Source: Alphaproteobacteria bacterium (GTDB lineage Bacteria; Pseudomonadota; Alphaproteobacteria; GCA-2731375). Taken from it: a stretch of DNA of 13,046 bases. This document shows, piece by piece, positions 1 to 6,544 of this stretch. The notes beneath the pieces are model-generated. The model was not told where the DNA came from. It worked only from the letters and a program-made list of their open reading frames with translations, and ran no database searches. The DNA lies in the NCBI GenBank assembly GCA_030746295.1, contig JASLMY010000139.1, positions 1 to 13,046 of the forward strand, read 5' to 3'. Both the position numbers and the translations under genes were made by a program. Position 1 is the first letter of the stretch, and each line of letters opens with the position of its first letter.

Positions 1-330
1 CGCACCATCCATCACGGCGGCCCGCATGCCGACGAACGATCCCGACTCAAGCGTGCAGGCATGTACGAGCGCCATGTGCCCGACCGAGACGTCGTCGCCG
101 ATCTCGGTCCGGTACTGGCCGCCGGCGACGTGGATCACGGTGCCGTCCTGGATGTTGCAGTTGGCGCCGATTCTGATCGGCTCCTCGTCGCCGCGGATGA
201 CGCACTTGTACCAGATGCCGGTCATCGCCCCAATCTCGACGCGGCCGATGACGGTGGCGTCCGGCGCGATGAAGGCTTCTGCCGAGATCTCGGGCGTGAC
301 GCCTTCATAGGGGATGATCAAGCCACTCAT
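1..330 (-). CDS. Gamma-carbonic anhydrase-like hexapeptide-repeat protein (partial, N-terminal 110 residues)
   Basis: This is the N-terminal part of a left-handed beta-helix protein of the gamma-carbonic anhydrase/YrdA family. The reading frame runs open off the window edge. Visible family marks are an RGD motif (residues 46-48), the NIQDG segment with Q61, and three histidines at the zinc-ligand positions: H67 in VIHV, H85 in VGH and H90 in LVH. It ends in VMDGA, the usual turn region. All three metal ligands are present, so zinc binding and possibly CO2 hydration are plausible, but many relatives have no proven carbonic anhydrase activity. The ATG lies 10 nt after the argC stop, and a GAGAGG ribosome site overlaps that stop, so it is probably translated from the argC message. 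The C-terminal part is not in the window. Confidence 0.88.
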   Translation of the reverse strand, partial: MSGLIIPYEGVTPEISAEAFIAPDATVIGRVEIGAMTGIWYKCVIRGDEEPIRIGANCNIQDGTVIHVAGGQYRTEIGDDVSVGHMALVHACTLESGSFVGMRAAVMDGA

Positions 331-340
331 CGGGCACCTC

Positions 341-1465
341 TCAAGGAAAGAGCGGTTGTTGCTCGAGGCCGGCGGTCTCGTCCAGGCCGTACATCACGTT
401 CATGTTCTGCACCGCGGCACCGGAGGCCCCCTTGACCAGGTTGTCGATCGCCGAGAGCACGATCGCCCGGCCCGGCAAGCGGTCGGCGAAGACGCCGATC
501 AGACAGTAGTTGGAGCCGCGGACGTCGCGCGTCGCCGGCGCCCGCCCTTCGGGCAGCAGGCGGACGAAGGGCTCGTCGGCATAGCGCTCCTCCAGGGCCT
601 CGCGCAGATCGTCGACGCCGGCGCCGTTCGCCAGCTCGACGTAGGTCGTGGTCAGGATGCCGCGGTTCATCGGCACTAGGTGCGGCGTGAAGCTGACCCG
701 GACCGGCCGGCCGGCGGCCTTCGACAGCTCCTGCTCCATCTCCGGCGTGTGGCGATGGCTGGCGATGCCGTAGGCGTGCGCACCCTCGGCGACCTCGCCG
801 AAGAGCATCTGCTGCTTGGCTGCCCGGCCGGCGCCGGTGACGCCCGACTTGGCGTCGATGACGATGCTGTCGGGCACGATCCGGCCGGCCGCCAACAGCG
901 GCGCCAAGGGCAGGATGGCGCCGGTCGGATAGCAGCCGGGGCAGGCGACGAGGCGGGCCGTGGGCAGCCGGTCGCGGGCGAACTCGGTCAGGCCGTAAAC
1001 CGCCTCGCCTTGCAAGTGCGGCGCCAGGTGCTCGTGGCCGTACCATTCGGCGTAGGCATCGCCGTCCTCCAGCCGGAAGTCGGCCGAGATATCGATGACC
1101 CGGGGCTGGCCCGGCACCGTGGCGGCGAGGTCGCCGGTGGTCTCGCGCATCAACTCGTCGACCATGCCGTGATGGGTCTCGTGCAGGATGCCGGCGATCA
1201 CCTCCTGCGTCGTGCCGTGCGGCAGGCCGCAGAAGACGACGTCGATCTCGAGTCCGGCCCATTCCACATCGTCGATCGAGATCAGGTCCGGCAGGCCGAG
1301 CCCGCCCAGGTGCGGGAAGACCGTGTCGTAGGGCTCGCCGGCATGACGGTCGGCGGTCATCAGGACGATCTCGGCCTCGGGGTGGCGCGACAACAGGCGC
1401 ACCATCTCGGCACCCGTATAGCCGCTGGCCCCCAATATCGCGATCCGCAACCGATTGCTGCTCAT
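341..1465 (-). CDS. argC: N-acetyl-gamma-glutamyl-phosphate reductase
   Basis: ArgC catalyses the third step of arginine synthesis: NADPH-dependent reduction of N-acetylglutamyl phosphate to the semialdehyde, in the cytoplasm. The protein has 374 residues. It starts with a Rossmann nucleotide-binding loop (GASGYTG, residues 12-18). The catalytic cysteine is C178 in GCYPT, and the conserved HRHTPE segment is at 237-242. SGVTGAGR (207-214) and DNLVKGA near the C terminus are also family signatures. It is longer than the E. coli enzyme (334 residues), largely because of about 20-25 extra residues around 92-119, before VIDISADFRL. The ATG at 1465 has a GAGG-containing ribosome site and a TATAAT box about 24 nt upstream. 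A terminator separates it from rpsI, so it probably has its own transcript, shared with the downstream carbonic anhydrase-like gene. Confidence 0.96.
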   Translation of the reverse strand: MSSNRLRIAILGASGYTGAEMVRLLSRHPEAEIVLMTADRHAGEPYDTVFPHLGGLGLPDLISIDDVEWAGLEIDVVFCGLPHGTTQEVIAGILHETHHGMVDELMRETTGDLAATVPGQPRVIDISADFRLEDGDAYAEWYGHEHLAPHLQGEAVYGLTEFARDRLPTARLVACPGCYPTGAILPLAPLLAAGRIVPDSIVIDAKSGVTGAGRAAKQQMLFGEVAEGAHAYGIASHRHTPEMEQELSKAAGRPVRVSFTPHLVPMNRGILTTTYVELANGAGVDDLREALEERYADEPFVRLLPEGRAPATRDVRGSNYCLIGVFADRLPGRAIVLSAIDNLVKGASGAAVQNMNVMYGLDETAGLEQQPLFP

Positions 1466-1488
1466 AACCTTGTTCCTCGCCTCATCGA

Positions 1489-1494
1489 ATTATA
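1489..1494 (-). promoter_or_regulatory. Candidate -10 box for argC
   Basis: On the minus strand this reads TATAAT, an exact match to the sigma-70 -10 consensus. It lies in the gap between the rpsI terminator and the argC start codon and would give a leader of roughly 17 nt. No good -35 hexamer is visible at 16-18 nt, so this may be a weak or activator-dependent promoter. The assignment is inferred from position and consensus only. Confidence 0.5.
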
Positions 1495-1532
1495 GTCCAG
1501 CAGGTCCGGCGACAGGCCAAAAGAAGACAAAG

Positions 1533-1561
1533 AAAAAGGGGCCGTGTCGCCACCGCCCCTT
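1533..1561 (-). terminator. Rho-independent terminator after rpsI
   Basis: Read on the minus strand, AAGGGGC (1561-1555) pairs with GCCCCTT (1542-1536). A G-G mismatch follows, then a 3-bp GTG/CAC stem closed by a GCGA (GNRA-type) tetraloop. A run of five T (1537-1533) follows, two of which also pair in the stem. It sits 26 nt past the rpsI stop and upstream of the argC promoter, so it should end the rplM-rpsI transcript. There is no T run on the other strand, so it is not bidirectional. Confidence 0.8.
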
Positions 1562-1587
1562 CCCCGGTATTGGGTCGTTCGGAACGG

Positions 1588-2076
1588 TTAGCGCTTCGAG
1601 AACTGGAAGCTACGTCGCGCCTTGCGGCGGCCATACTTCTTGCGCTCGACGACGCGGGCATCGCGGGTCAGGAAGCCGCCCTTCTTCAGGACCGGCCGAA
1701 GCCCCGGCTCGTAGTTGATGAGCGCCCGGCTGATGCCGTGGCGGACAGCACCCGCCTGGCCCGACAGGCCGCCGCCCTTGACGGTGCAGACGACGTCGTA
1801 CTGCTCGGCCCGCTCGGCGGCGGCGAAGGGCTGGTTGATGATCATGCGCAGCACCGGCCGGGCGAAGTAGTCGTCGCCCTCGCGGCCGTTGACGCTGATC
1901 CGGCCGAGGCCCGGCTTGATCCAGACCCGGGCGACCGCGTTCTTGCGCTTGCCGGTGGCATAGGCGCGGCCGAGATCGTCGATCTTCGGCTCGGCCGCCG
2001 GCGGCGTCTCTTCGACCGGCGCGTCCACCAGGGCAGCCAAGTCCTCCAGCGAGCCCGTCGTCGTGGTCTCCGACAT
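1588..2076 (-). CDS. rpsI: 30S ribosomal protein S9
   Basis: Ribosomal protein S9 (uS9) of the small subunit head. Its basic C-terminal tail reaches the P-site tRNA. The protein has 162 residues. Residues 1-36 form an acidic, Pro/Ala/Thr-rich N-terminal extension common in alphaproteobacterial S9. The conserved core starts at [13 protein letters not shown] (39-51), continues with [14 protein letters not shown], and ends in the expected SKR. The ATG at 2076 was chosen because AGGAG lies 9 nt upstream. A TTG six bases earlier would leave only 3 nt. The ATG is 2 nt past the rplM stop, so the pair is tightly coupled. Confidence 0.97.
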   Translation of the reverse strand: MSETTTTGSLEDLAALVDAPVEETPPAAEPKIDDLGRAYATGKRKNAVARVWIKPGLGRISVNGREGDDYFARPVLRMIINQPFAAAERAEQYDVVCTVKGGGLSGQAGAVRHGISRALINYEPGLRPVLKKGGFLTRDARVVERKKYGRRKARRSFQFSKR

Positions 2077-2078
2077 CG

Positions 2079-2543
2079 TCAAGCGCTCCTCTTGTTCTTC
2101 GGGTTCATGGCCGCGACATCCAGCACCTCGGGCGTCTGCGCCTCGTGTGGGTGCTCGGTGCCGGCATAGACCCGGAGCTTGCGCAACTGCTGGCGGCCGA
2201 GTGGGCCCTTGGGGATCATCCGCTGCACCGCCTTCTCGATCACCCGCTCGGGGTGCTTGCCGTCGAGGTAGTCGGCCGGCGTGCGGCTCTTGATGCCGCC
2301 GGGATAGCCGGTGTGCCAGTAGTAGATCTTGTCCGAGCGCTTGTTACCGGTGAGCCGCACCTTCTCGGCGTTGACGACCACGATATGGTCGCCACAGTCG
2401 ATGTGCGGCGTGTACTGGGGCTTGTGCTTGCCCCTGAGCAGGTTCGCCACGGTGCTGGCGAGACGGCCCAGGACCAGGTCCTCGGCGTCGATCAGCCACC
2501 ACTTGCGGGTCACCTCGGTCGGCTTGGCCGAATAGGTTCTCAT
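2079..2543 (-). CDS. rplM: 50S ribosomal protein L13
   Basis: Ribosomal protein L13 (uL13), an early-assembling protein of the large subunit. The protein has 154 residues, normal for bacterial L13. Recognisable parts are [16 protein letters not shown] near the N terminus, [16 protein letters not shown] in the middle, and the signature region [20 protein letters not shown] at about 107-126. The start at 2543 (MRTYSAK) fits the family and has GAGGA 8 nt upstream. An in-frame codon further 5' (2609) falls inside the promoter and is rejected. It is the first gene of the rplM-rpsI operon, as in most bacteria. Confidence 0.97.
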   Translation of the reverse strand: MRTYSAKPTEVTRKWWLIDAEDLVLGRLASTVANLLRGKHKPQYTPHIDCGDHIVVVNAEKVRLTGNKRSDKIYYWHTGYPGGIKSRTPADYLDGKHPERVIEKAVQRMIPKGPLGRQQLRKLRVYAGTEHPHEAQTPEVLDVAAMNPKNKRSA

Positions 2544-2581
2544 GACGTCGTTCCTCGGGCACCGGCGGTCGAGCGGCGCGG

Positions 2582-2609
2582 AGTATGCCACGAAAAATCG
2601 CGGCGTCAA
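2582..2609 (-). promoter_or_regulatory. Promoter of rplM-rpsI
   Basis: On the minus strand, TTGACG (-35, 2609-2604) is followed by a 16-nt spacer and CATACT (-10, 2587-2582). This would start RNA about 30 nt before the rplM ATG. The region just 5' of it is AT-rich for this genome and could act as an UP element. This is a consensus match only; the RNA start is inferred. Confidence 0.6.
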
Positions 2610-2632
2610 CAGGGAATTGTCGTTTTTCGTCA

Positions 2633-2642
2633 GATAATTATC
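2633..2642. repeat. AT-rich perfect palindrome upstream of rplM promoter
   Basis: GATAATTATC is a 10-base perfect inverted repeat in an otherwise GC-rich sequence. It lies 23 nt upstream of the rplM -35 box and 29 nt past the thioesterase stop. It could be an operator or part of an UP element; no regulator can be named from this alone. Confidence 0.4.
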
Positions 2643-2671
2643 GTTGCGGTATCATGGTATGCAAAGACCTT

Positions 2672-3094
2672 TCAGCCGGCTCTCGACGGCAGCGCGTAGG
2701 TCGCGGTCACATGCGCCACCGGGTCGGCGGCGCCGTCGCTGCGGATCAACACCTCGCCCATCGCGAGCCGCCTGCCGACCTTCAAGAGCCGCGCCTCGGC
2801 GACGAGGTCGCCCGGCTCGGCGCGGTTCAGGAAATTGATCGTCAAGGTCGTGGTGACGGCCTCGGTGACCTCGCCGAGGGTGGCCAGCAGGGCCAAGTAG
2901 ATCGAGGCGTCCGCCAGCGCCATCATGGTCGGCCCCGCCACCGCGCCACCGGGCCTGAGGTGGCGATCGTCGATGCTGGCGCGGACCTGGACGAAGCCCG
3001 ACGCCACCGCCTCGACGCCGAGGTTGAGGTGGTCCATCTGCCGGAACTCGCGCGCCATGAAGCGCTCCAGCTCGGCCGCGGTCATGACCGACAT
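2672..3094 (-). CDS. PaaI-type hotdog-fold acyl-CoA thioesterase
   Basis: A 140-residue protein of the PaaI/YbgC-like hotdog thioesterase superfamily, which hydrolyses acyl-CoA thioesters in the cytoplasm. Typical parts are RPGG (47-50) followed by GPTMMALAD (54-62), where D62 is in the position of the acidic catalytic residue in PaaI-type enzymes, and a TTTLTINFL strand (81-89) in the hotdog sheet. The acyl substrate cannot be told from sequence. The start at 3094 has GGGAGA upstream; the internal Met4 has no ribosome site. It lies 39 nt after the ridA-like gene on the same strand and ends just before the rplM promoter region, so the two upstream genes may share a transcript. Confidence 0.88.
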   Translation of the reverse strand: MSVMTAAELERFMAREFRQMDHLNLGVEAVASGFVQVRASIDDRHLRPGGAVAGPTMMALADASIYLALLATLGEVTEAVTTTLTINFLNRAEPGDLVAEARLLKVGRRLAMGEVLIRSDGAADPVAHVTATYALPSRAG

Positions 3095-3133
3095 TCGGCG
3101 CGTCTCCCTCGTCTCTCCCCTGCCCCCGACCCG

Positions 3134-3610
3134 CTATGCCTTCACACCCAGCGTCATCTCGATCAAGACCGGCGAGTTGCGCGGCAGCCGCTCCACGCCA
3201 ACCACGGACCGGGCGTGCCGGCCACTGTCACCGAAGATGTCGATCAGCACCGTGGAGGCGGGCTCGACCACATTCGAGATGTTCAGAAATCCAGGTGCCA
3301 CCGCGACATATCCGACCAAACGAAGAACCTGCCGGACATTGGCGAGCCCTCCCAATTCATGGCGTACCCATGATAGGCCATGCAGCGCGCAAAAGCGCGC
3401 CGCGTCACCGGCTTCCGTTTCCGTAACTTCGGCACCGACCTGCCCCGCGCGGGTCACCTCCGACACACCGGTCTTGGGGATCTGGGCGGCGACATAGGCA
3501 ACCCCCTCGTAGACGACCAACGGCCGGTAGTTGTAGGCGGTTTGAACCGGTTTCGGCAGCGTGAGCCCTAGACTTTCGAGCTTTTCGTCAAATCTCGACT
3601 CATGATCCAT
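3134..3610 (-). CDS. RidA (YjgF/YER057c/UK114) family protein
   Basis: A 158-residue member of the longer RidA subfamily (family fold: trimeric, chorismate-mutase-like). RidA proper hydrolyses reactive enamine/imine products of PLP enzymes; subfamily members may act on other substrates. Visible marks are the opening motif LGLTLPKPVQTAYNYRP, the GQVGAEVT segment (57-63), NVRQVLRLVGYVAVAPGF (91-108), and R134 in HARSVVGVERLP, which matches the substrate-binding arginine (Arg105) of E. coli RidA. The start at 3610 fits the family. An in-frame ATG at 3673 has GAGGG 9 nt upstream, but the extra 21 codons show weak GC at third positions and no family match. Third-position GC over the gene is only about 72% by my count, well below the neighbouring crotonase gene, which suggests different ancestry or weaker codon selection. 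Confidence 0.85.
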   Translation of the reverse strand: MDHESRFDEKLESLGLTLPKPVQTAYNYRPLVVYEGVAYVAAQIPKTGVSEVTRAGQVGAEVTETEAGDAARFCALHGLSWVRHELGGLANVRQVLRLVGYVAVAPGFLNISNVVEPASTVLIDIFGDSGRHARSVVGVERLPRNSPVLIEMTLGVKA

Positions 3611-3636
3611 GACTCTGTCCGCTCCGTCCTTCTCAG

Positions 3637-3647
3637 ACCTTTTAGGT
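3637..3647. repeat. Small inverted repeat upstream of ridA-like gene
   Basis: ACCT-TTT-AGGT lies 27 nt 5' of the preferred ridA-like start. It is an 11-base dyad in the 166-nt divergent gap shared with the crotonase gene. The same gap holds three CATCCGG words (one reversed, 3662-3668; two direct copies 2 nt apart at about 3720-3735) and a lone TTGACG at 3707-3712 with no convincing -10 box. These could be regulator contacts, but none matches a known operator. Confidence 0.2.
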
Positions 3648-3763
3648 GAACCGAAATGTCCCCGGATGAACATTGGCGCCGGCCCTCAGAGTAGCCATCT
3701 GGGACCTTGACGGCTATTCCATCCGGAACATCCGGGATAAACTCGCTGCCGCCGAAGACCACC

Positions 3764-3768
3764 GGAGG
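3764..3768 (+). promoter_or_regulatory. Ribosome binding site deciding the crotonase start
   Basis: GGAGG lies 8 nt before the ATG at 3777 but only 2 nt before the ATG at 3771. The spacing favours 3777 as the start codon. Confidence 0.7.
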
Positions 3769-3776
3769 GAATGGCC

Positions 3777-4589
3777 ATGAGCGTCGCGCCCGAGACCGCC
3801 GACGAGACCCGGGAGACGATCCTGGAGCGGGAGGACCGCGAGGGCGGCATCACCTATCTGACGCTGAACCGGCCGGAAGCCTACAACAGCCTCTCGAGCG
3901 AGCTGATGGCGGCGCTGCAGGGCGCGCTCGACGCGGCGGCGGAGGAGGCGGCCGTGCGGGTGCTGGTGATCCAGGGTGCCGGCCGCGGCTTTTGCGCCGG
4001 CCACGACCTGAAGGAGGTGCGCGCGCTCGCCGATGTCGAGGCCAGGCGCGCCCTGCTGCGCCAATGCTGCGAGCTGATGATGGCAATCGTGCACCATCCC
4101 AAGCCGGTGATCGCCAAGGTGCACGGCGCCGCCTCGGCGGCGGGCTGCCAGCTGGTCGCCAGCTGCGATCTCGCCATCGCCACGTCCGACACCCGCTTCG
4201 CCACGCCCGGCGTCAACATCGGCCTCTTCTGCCACACCCCGATGGTGGCGCTCGGCCGCAACGTCGCCCGCAAGCATGCCATGGAGATGCTGCTGACCGG
4301 CGAGATGGCGGACGCCGAGACGGCGGCCCGGATTGGCCTCATCAACCGCCACGTACCGGACGCCGAACTGGACGGCGCGGTGATGGAGACGGCGGCCAAG
4401 ATCGCCGCCAAGTCCTCGCACGTCCTCAAGATCGGCAAGGAAGCCTTCTATCGCCAGCTCGAGATGGGGCTGGCGGACGCTTATGCCTATGCCGCCGAGG
4501 TCATGGTCGAGAATTTGGCGGCGCGCGATGCCGAGGAAGGGATCCAGGCCTTCATCGAAAAGCGCGCGCCGGCCTGGCACGACGGCTAA
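3777..4589 (+). CDS. Enoyl-CoA hydratase/isomerase (crotonase) family protein, ECHDC3-like
   Basis: A 270-residue crotonase-fold protein, which should bind an acyl-CoA and stabilise an enolate through an oxyanion hole. The CoA-binding and oxyanion segments are present: GFCAGHDLKE (71-80) and HGAASAAGCQLVASCDLA (116-133). The two catalytic glutamates of classical enoyl-CoA hydratase are absent: Q125 stands at the first position (AAGCQL instead of GGGCEL) and G145 at the second (FATPGVNIGLF instead of FAxPE). The GLFCHTP and LTGEMADAETAARIGLINR segments resemble the ECHDC3 group. Hydratase activity is therefore doubtful, and the true substrate is unknown. It is transcribed divergently from the ridA-like gene, and a separate promoter precedes the next gene. 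Confidence 0.88.
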   Translation: MSVAPETADETRETILEREDREGGITYLTLNRPEAYNSLSSELMAALQGALDAAAEEAAVRVLVIQGAGRGFCAGHDLKEVRALADVEARRALLRQCCELMMAIVHHPKPVIAKVHGAASAAGCQLVASCDLAIATSDTRFATPGVNIGLFCHTPMVALGRNVARKHAMEMLLTGEMADAETAARIGLINRHVPDAELDGAVMETAAKIAAKSSHVLKIGKEAFYRQLEMGLADAYAYAAEVMVENLAARDAEEGIQAFIEKRAPAWHDG

Positions 4590-4611
4590 ATCGTCCCATG
4601 CGCCGCCTCCC

Positions 4612-4640
4612 TTGACAGCGCGGCCCGGCTGCCCTTGATT
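4612..4640 (+). promoter_or_regulatory. Promoter of the CoA-binding protein-metY operon
   Basis: A perfect -35 hexamer TTGACA (4612-4617) is followed by an ideal 17-nt spacer and TTGATT (4635-4640) as a partial -10. Transcription would begin about 28 nt before the ATG at 4675. The promoter assignment rests on consensus and spacing. Confidence 0.6.
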
Positions 4641-4674
4641 GGGCGCCGACGACAAGCAACGAGGAAACCACATC

Positions 4675-5223
4675 ATGGCCCACGCCGCCTCCAGCCGAGA
4701 GGACGATCCGCTCCGCTATCTCGCCCACCACGACTACTACAGCGACGAGAAGCTGCGCGGCATCCTGTCCTCGATCCGCACCTTCGCGATGGTCGGCGCC
4801 AGCACCAATTGGAAACGGCCGAGCTTCTACGCCATGAAGTATCTGTCGAAGAAGGGCTATCGCGTGATCCCGGTCAACCCGTCCCGGGCCGGCGACCAGA
4901 TCCTCGGCGAGACGGTCTACGGCTCGATCGCCGAGGTGCCGCACCGCCTCGACATGGTCGACATCTTCCGGACGTCGGAGGAAGCGCTTGCGATCACCAA
5001 GGAAGTGATCGCCAACAAGGACGAGAAGGGCATCAAGGTCTTGTGGATGCAGCTCACCGTGCGCAACGACCCGGCCGCGGAGTTGGCCGAGGAAGCCGGC
5101 CTGACGGTGATCATGGACCGCTGCCCCAAGATCGAGTTCGCACGCCTCTCGGGCGAGCTCTCCTGGTGCGGCATCAACTCGCGGATCGTTTCCGCCAAGA
5201 CCCTGAAGGCACCCAACGCATGA
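4675..5223 (+). CDS. CoA-binding Rossmann-fold protein (CoA_binding_2 family)
   Basis: A 182-residue stand-alone CoA-binding domain of the YccU type, related to the CoA-binding part of succinyl-CoA synthetase alpha. Rossmann features are FAMVGAS (37-43), YRVIPVNP (62-69), a VDIFR strand (95-99) and the C-terminal MDRCPKIE (147-154) with C150 typical of the family. No catalytic domain is attached, so it is a ligand-binding or regulatory protein of unknown role. The start at 4675 has GAGGAAA upstream; an in-frame TTG at 4639 falls in the promoter. The stop overlaps the next start (ATGA), so production is tied to the sulfhydrylase. Similar pairing occurs in other alphaproteobacteria, but its meaning is not known to me. 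Confidence 0.88.
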   Translation: MAHAASSREDDPLRYLAHHDYYSDEKLRGILSSIRTFAMVGASTNWKRPSFYAMKYLSKKGYRVIPVNPSRAGDQILGETVYGSIAEVPHRLDMVDIFRTSEEALAITKEVIANKDEKGIKVLWMQLTVRNDPAAELAEEAGLTVIMDRCPKIEFARLSGELSWCGINSRIVSAKTLKAPNA

Positions 5224-6539
5224 ACGACATTCCCGCCGACCACAACGAGCCCGAGCCCGAGCGTCACGACTACGGCTTCGACACCCTGGCGGTGCACGCC
5301 GGCGCCCGCCCCGATCCGACGACGGGCGCGCGCTCGACGCCGATCTTCCAGTCGACCTCGTTCGTCTTCCAAGACGCCGAGCACGCGGCCGAGCTCTTCA
5401 ACCTGCAGACCTTCGGCTTCATCTATTCGCGTATCAACAACCCGACCGTCGCGGTCTTCGAGGAGCGGGTCTGCGCGCTGGAAAACGGCCGCGGCGCCGT
5501 CGCCTGCGCCACCGGCCACGCGGCCCAGTTCCTGGTCGCCGCGACCTTGATGGAGAGCGGCGACGAGTTCGTGGCCTCCAAGAACCTCTACGGCGGCTCG
5601 GTGACGCAGTTCGGCGTATCGTTCGCCAAGCTCGGCTGGAAATGCCACTTCGCCGACATGACCGATCCCGAGAACGTGCGAAAGGCGATGACCGACAAGG
5701 TCAAGTTCGTCTTCTGCGAAGGCCTCGCCAACCCCGGCGGCATGGTCCTGGACCTGGAGGCGCTGGCGGCGGTCGCGCATGAATGGGGCGTGCCGCTGGT
5801 GGTCGACAACACGCTCGCCACGCCCTATCTCTGCCGGCCCTTCGACTGGGGCGCCGACGTCGTCGTCCACTCGACGACCAAGTTCATCGGCGGCCACGGC
5901 AACACCATGGGCGGCATCGTGGTCGAGTCCGGCGGCTTCGACTGGCGCCAGAACGACAAGTTCCCCTCGCTGGCCGAGCCCGACCCGGCCTACCACGGTC
6001 TGACCTTCGCCGAGACCTTCGGCGACTTCGGCTTCTCGATGAAGGTCCGTGCCGTGGCCTTGCGCGACTATGGCCCGACGATGGCGGCGACGGCGGCCTG
6101 GAACCTGTTGCAGGGCGTGGAGACACTGCCGCTTCGGATGGAGAGGCACTGCACCAACTCCCAGGCCGTGGCGGAGTATCTGGAGGGCCACCCGAAGGTC
6201 TCGTGGGTCTCGTATGCCGGCCTGAAGTCGAGCCCCTATTACGAGCTCGGACAGAAGTACCTGCCCAAGGGTGCCGGCGCGGTCTTCACCTTCGGCGTCA
6301 AGGGCGGCTACGACGCCGGTGTCACCATCGTCGATGCGGTGCAGATGTTCTCGCATCTGGCCAACATCGGCGACACTCGCAGCCTGATCATCCATCCGGC
6401 CTCGACCACGCATCGCCAGTTGACCGAGGAGCAGCTCGCTGCCGCCGGTGCCGGGCCGGACGTGGTCCGCCTCTCGATCGGCATCGAGGACGCGGCCGAC
6501 ATCATCGCCGATTTGGACCAGGCGCTCGCCAGGACCTGA
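5220..6539 (+). CDS. metY: O-acetylhomoserine sulfhydrylase (Cys/Met metabolism PLP enzyme)
   Basis: A 439-residue PLP-dependent enzyme of the Cys/Met metabolism family. It most likely forms homocysteine from O-acetylhomoserine and sulfide, in direct-sulfhydrylation methionine synthesis. The Schiff-base lysine is K221 in HSTTKFIGGHG. D196 in VVDNT contacts the pyridine nitrogen, and YSR (69-71) binds the phosphate across the dimer. The length and the SLIIHPASTTH segment near the C terminus fit the sulfhydrylases rather than the shorter cystathionine synthases and lyases. O-succinylhomoserine as substrate cannot be excluded. The second residue that varies in the family, CEGLANPGG at 166-174, is somewhat unusual (ETIGNP is common). 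Translation is coupled to the CoA-binding gene through ATGA. The stop is 5 nt from the convergent MFS gene. Confidence 0.93.
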   Translation: MNDIPADHNEPEPERHDYGFDTLAVHAGARPDPTTGARSTPIFQSTSFVFQDAEHAAELFNLQTFGFIYSRINNPTVAVFEERVCALENGRGAVACATGHAAQFLVAATLMESGDEFVASKNLYGGSVTQFGVSFAKLGWKCHFADMTDPENVRKAMTDKVKFVFCEGLANPGGMVLDLEALAAVAHEWGVPLVVDNTLATPYLCRPFDWGADVVVHSTTKFIGGHGNTMGGIVVESGGFDWRQNDKFPSLAEPDPAYHGLTFAETFGDFGFSMKVRAVALRDYGPTMAATAAWNLLQGVETLPLRMERHCTNSQAVAEYLEGHPKVSWVSYAGLKSSPYYELGQKYLPKGAGAVFTFGVKGGYDAGVTIVDAVQMFSHLANIGDTRSLIIHPASTTHRQLTEEQLAAAGAGPDVVRLSIGIEDAADIIADLDQALART

Positions 6540-6544
6540 GCGCT

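Noticed and set aside
327..1262. A 311-codon minus frame inside argC
   Set aside because: It lies in a different frame of argC, is Arg-rich and has no family resemblance.
2544..2609. A longer N terminus for L13
   Set aside because: The extra codons cover the -10 and -35 boxes and do not match L13; the ATG at 2543 has a good ribosome site.
3611..3673. A 21-residue N-terminal extension of the RidA-like protein
   Set aside because: Although GAGGG precedes the ATG at 3673, only about half of the extra codons end in G or C and the family begins near the Met at 3610. It remains a possible alternative.
3719..3736. Tandem CATCCGG words upstream of the crotonase gene as an operator
   Set aside because: Two short copies (plus one reversed at 3662-3668) are not enough in GC-rich DNA, and no known regulator motif matches.
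4635..5219. Upstream extension of the metY frame giving a 634-residue protein
   Set aside because: The extension is the CoA-binding gene read in another frame. The ATG at 5220 overlapping the previous stop starts the recognisable enzyme.
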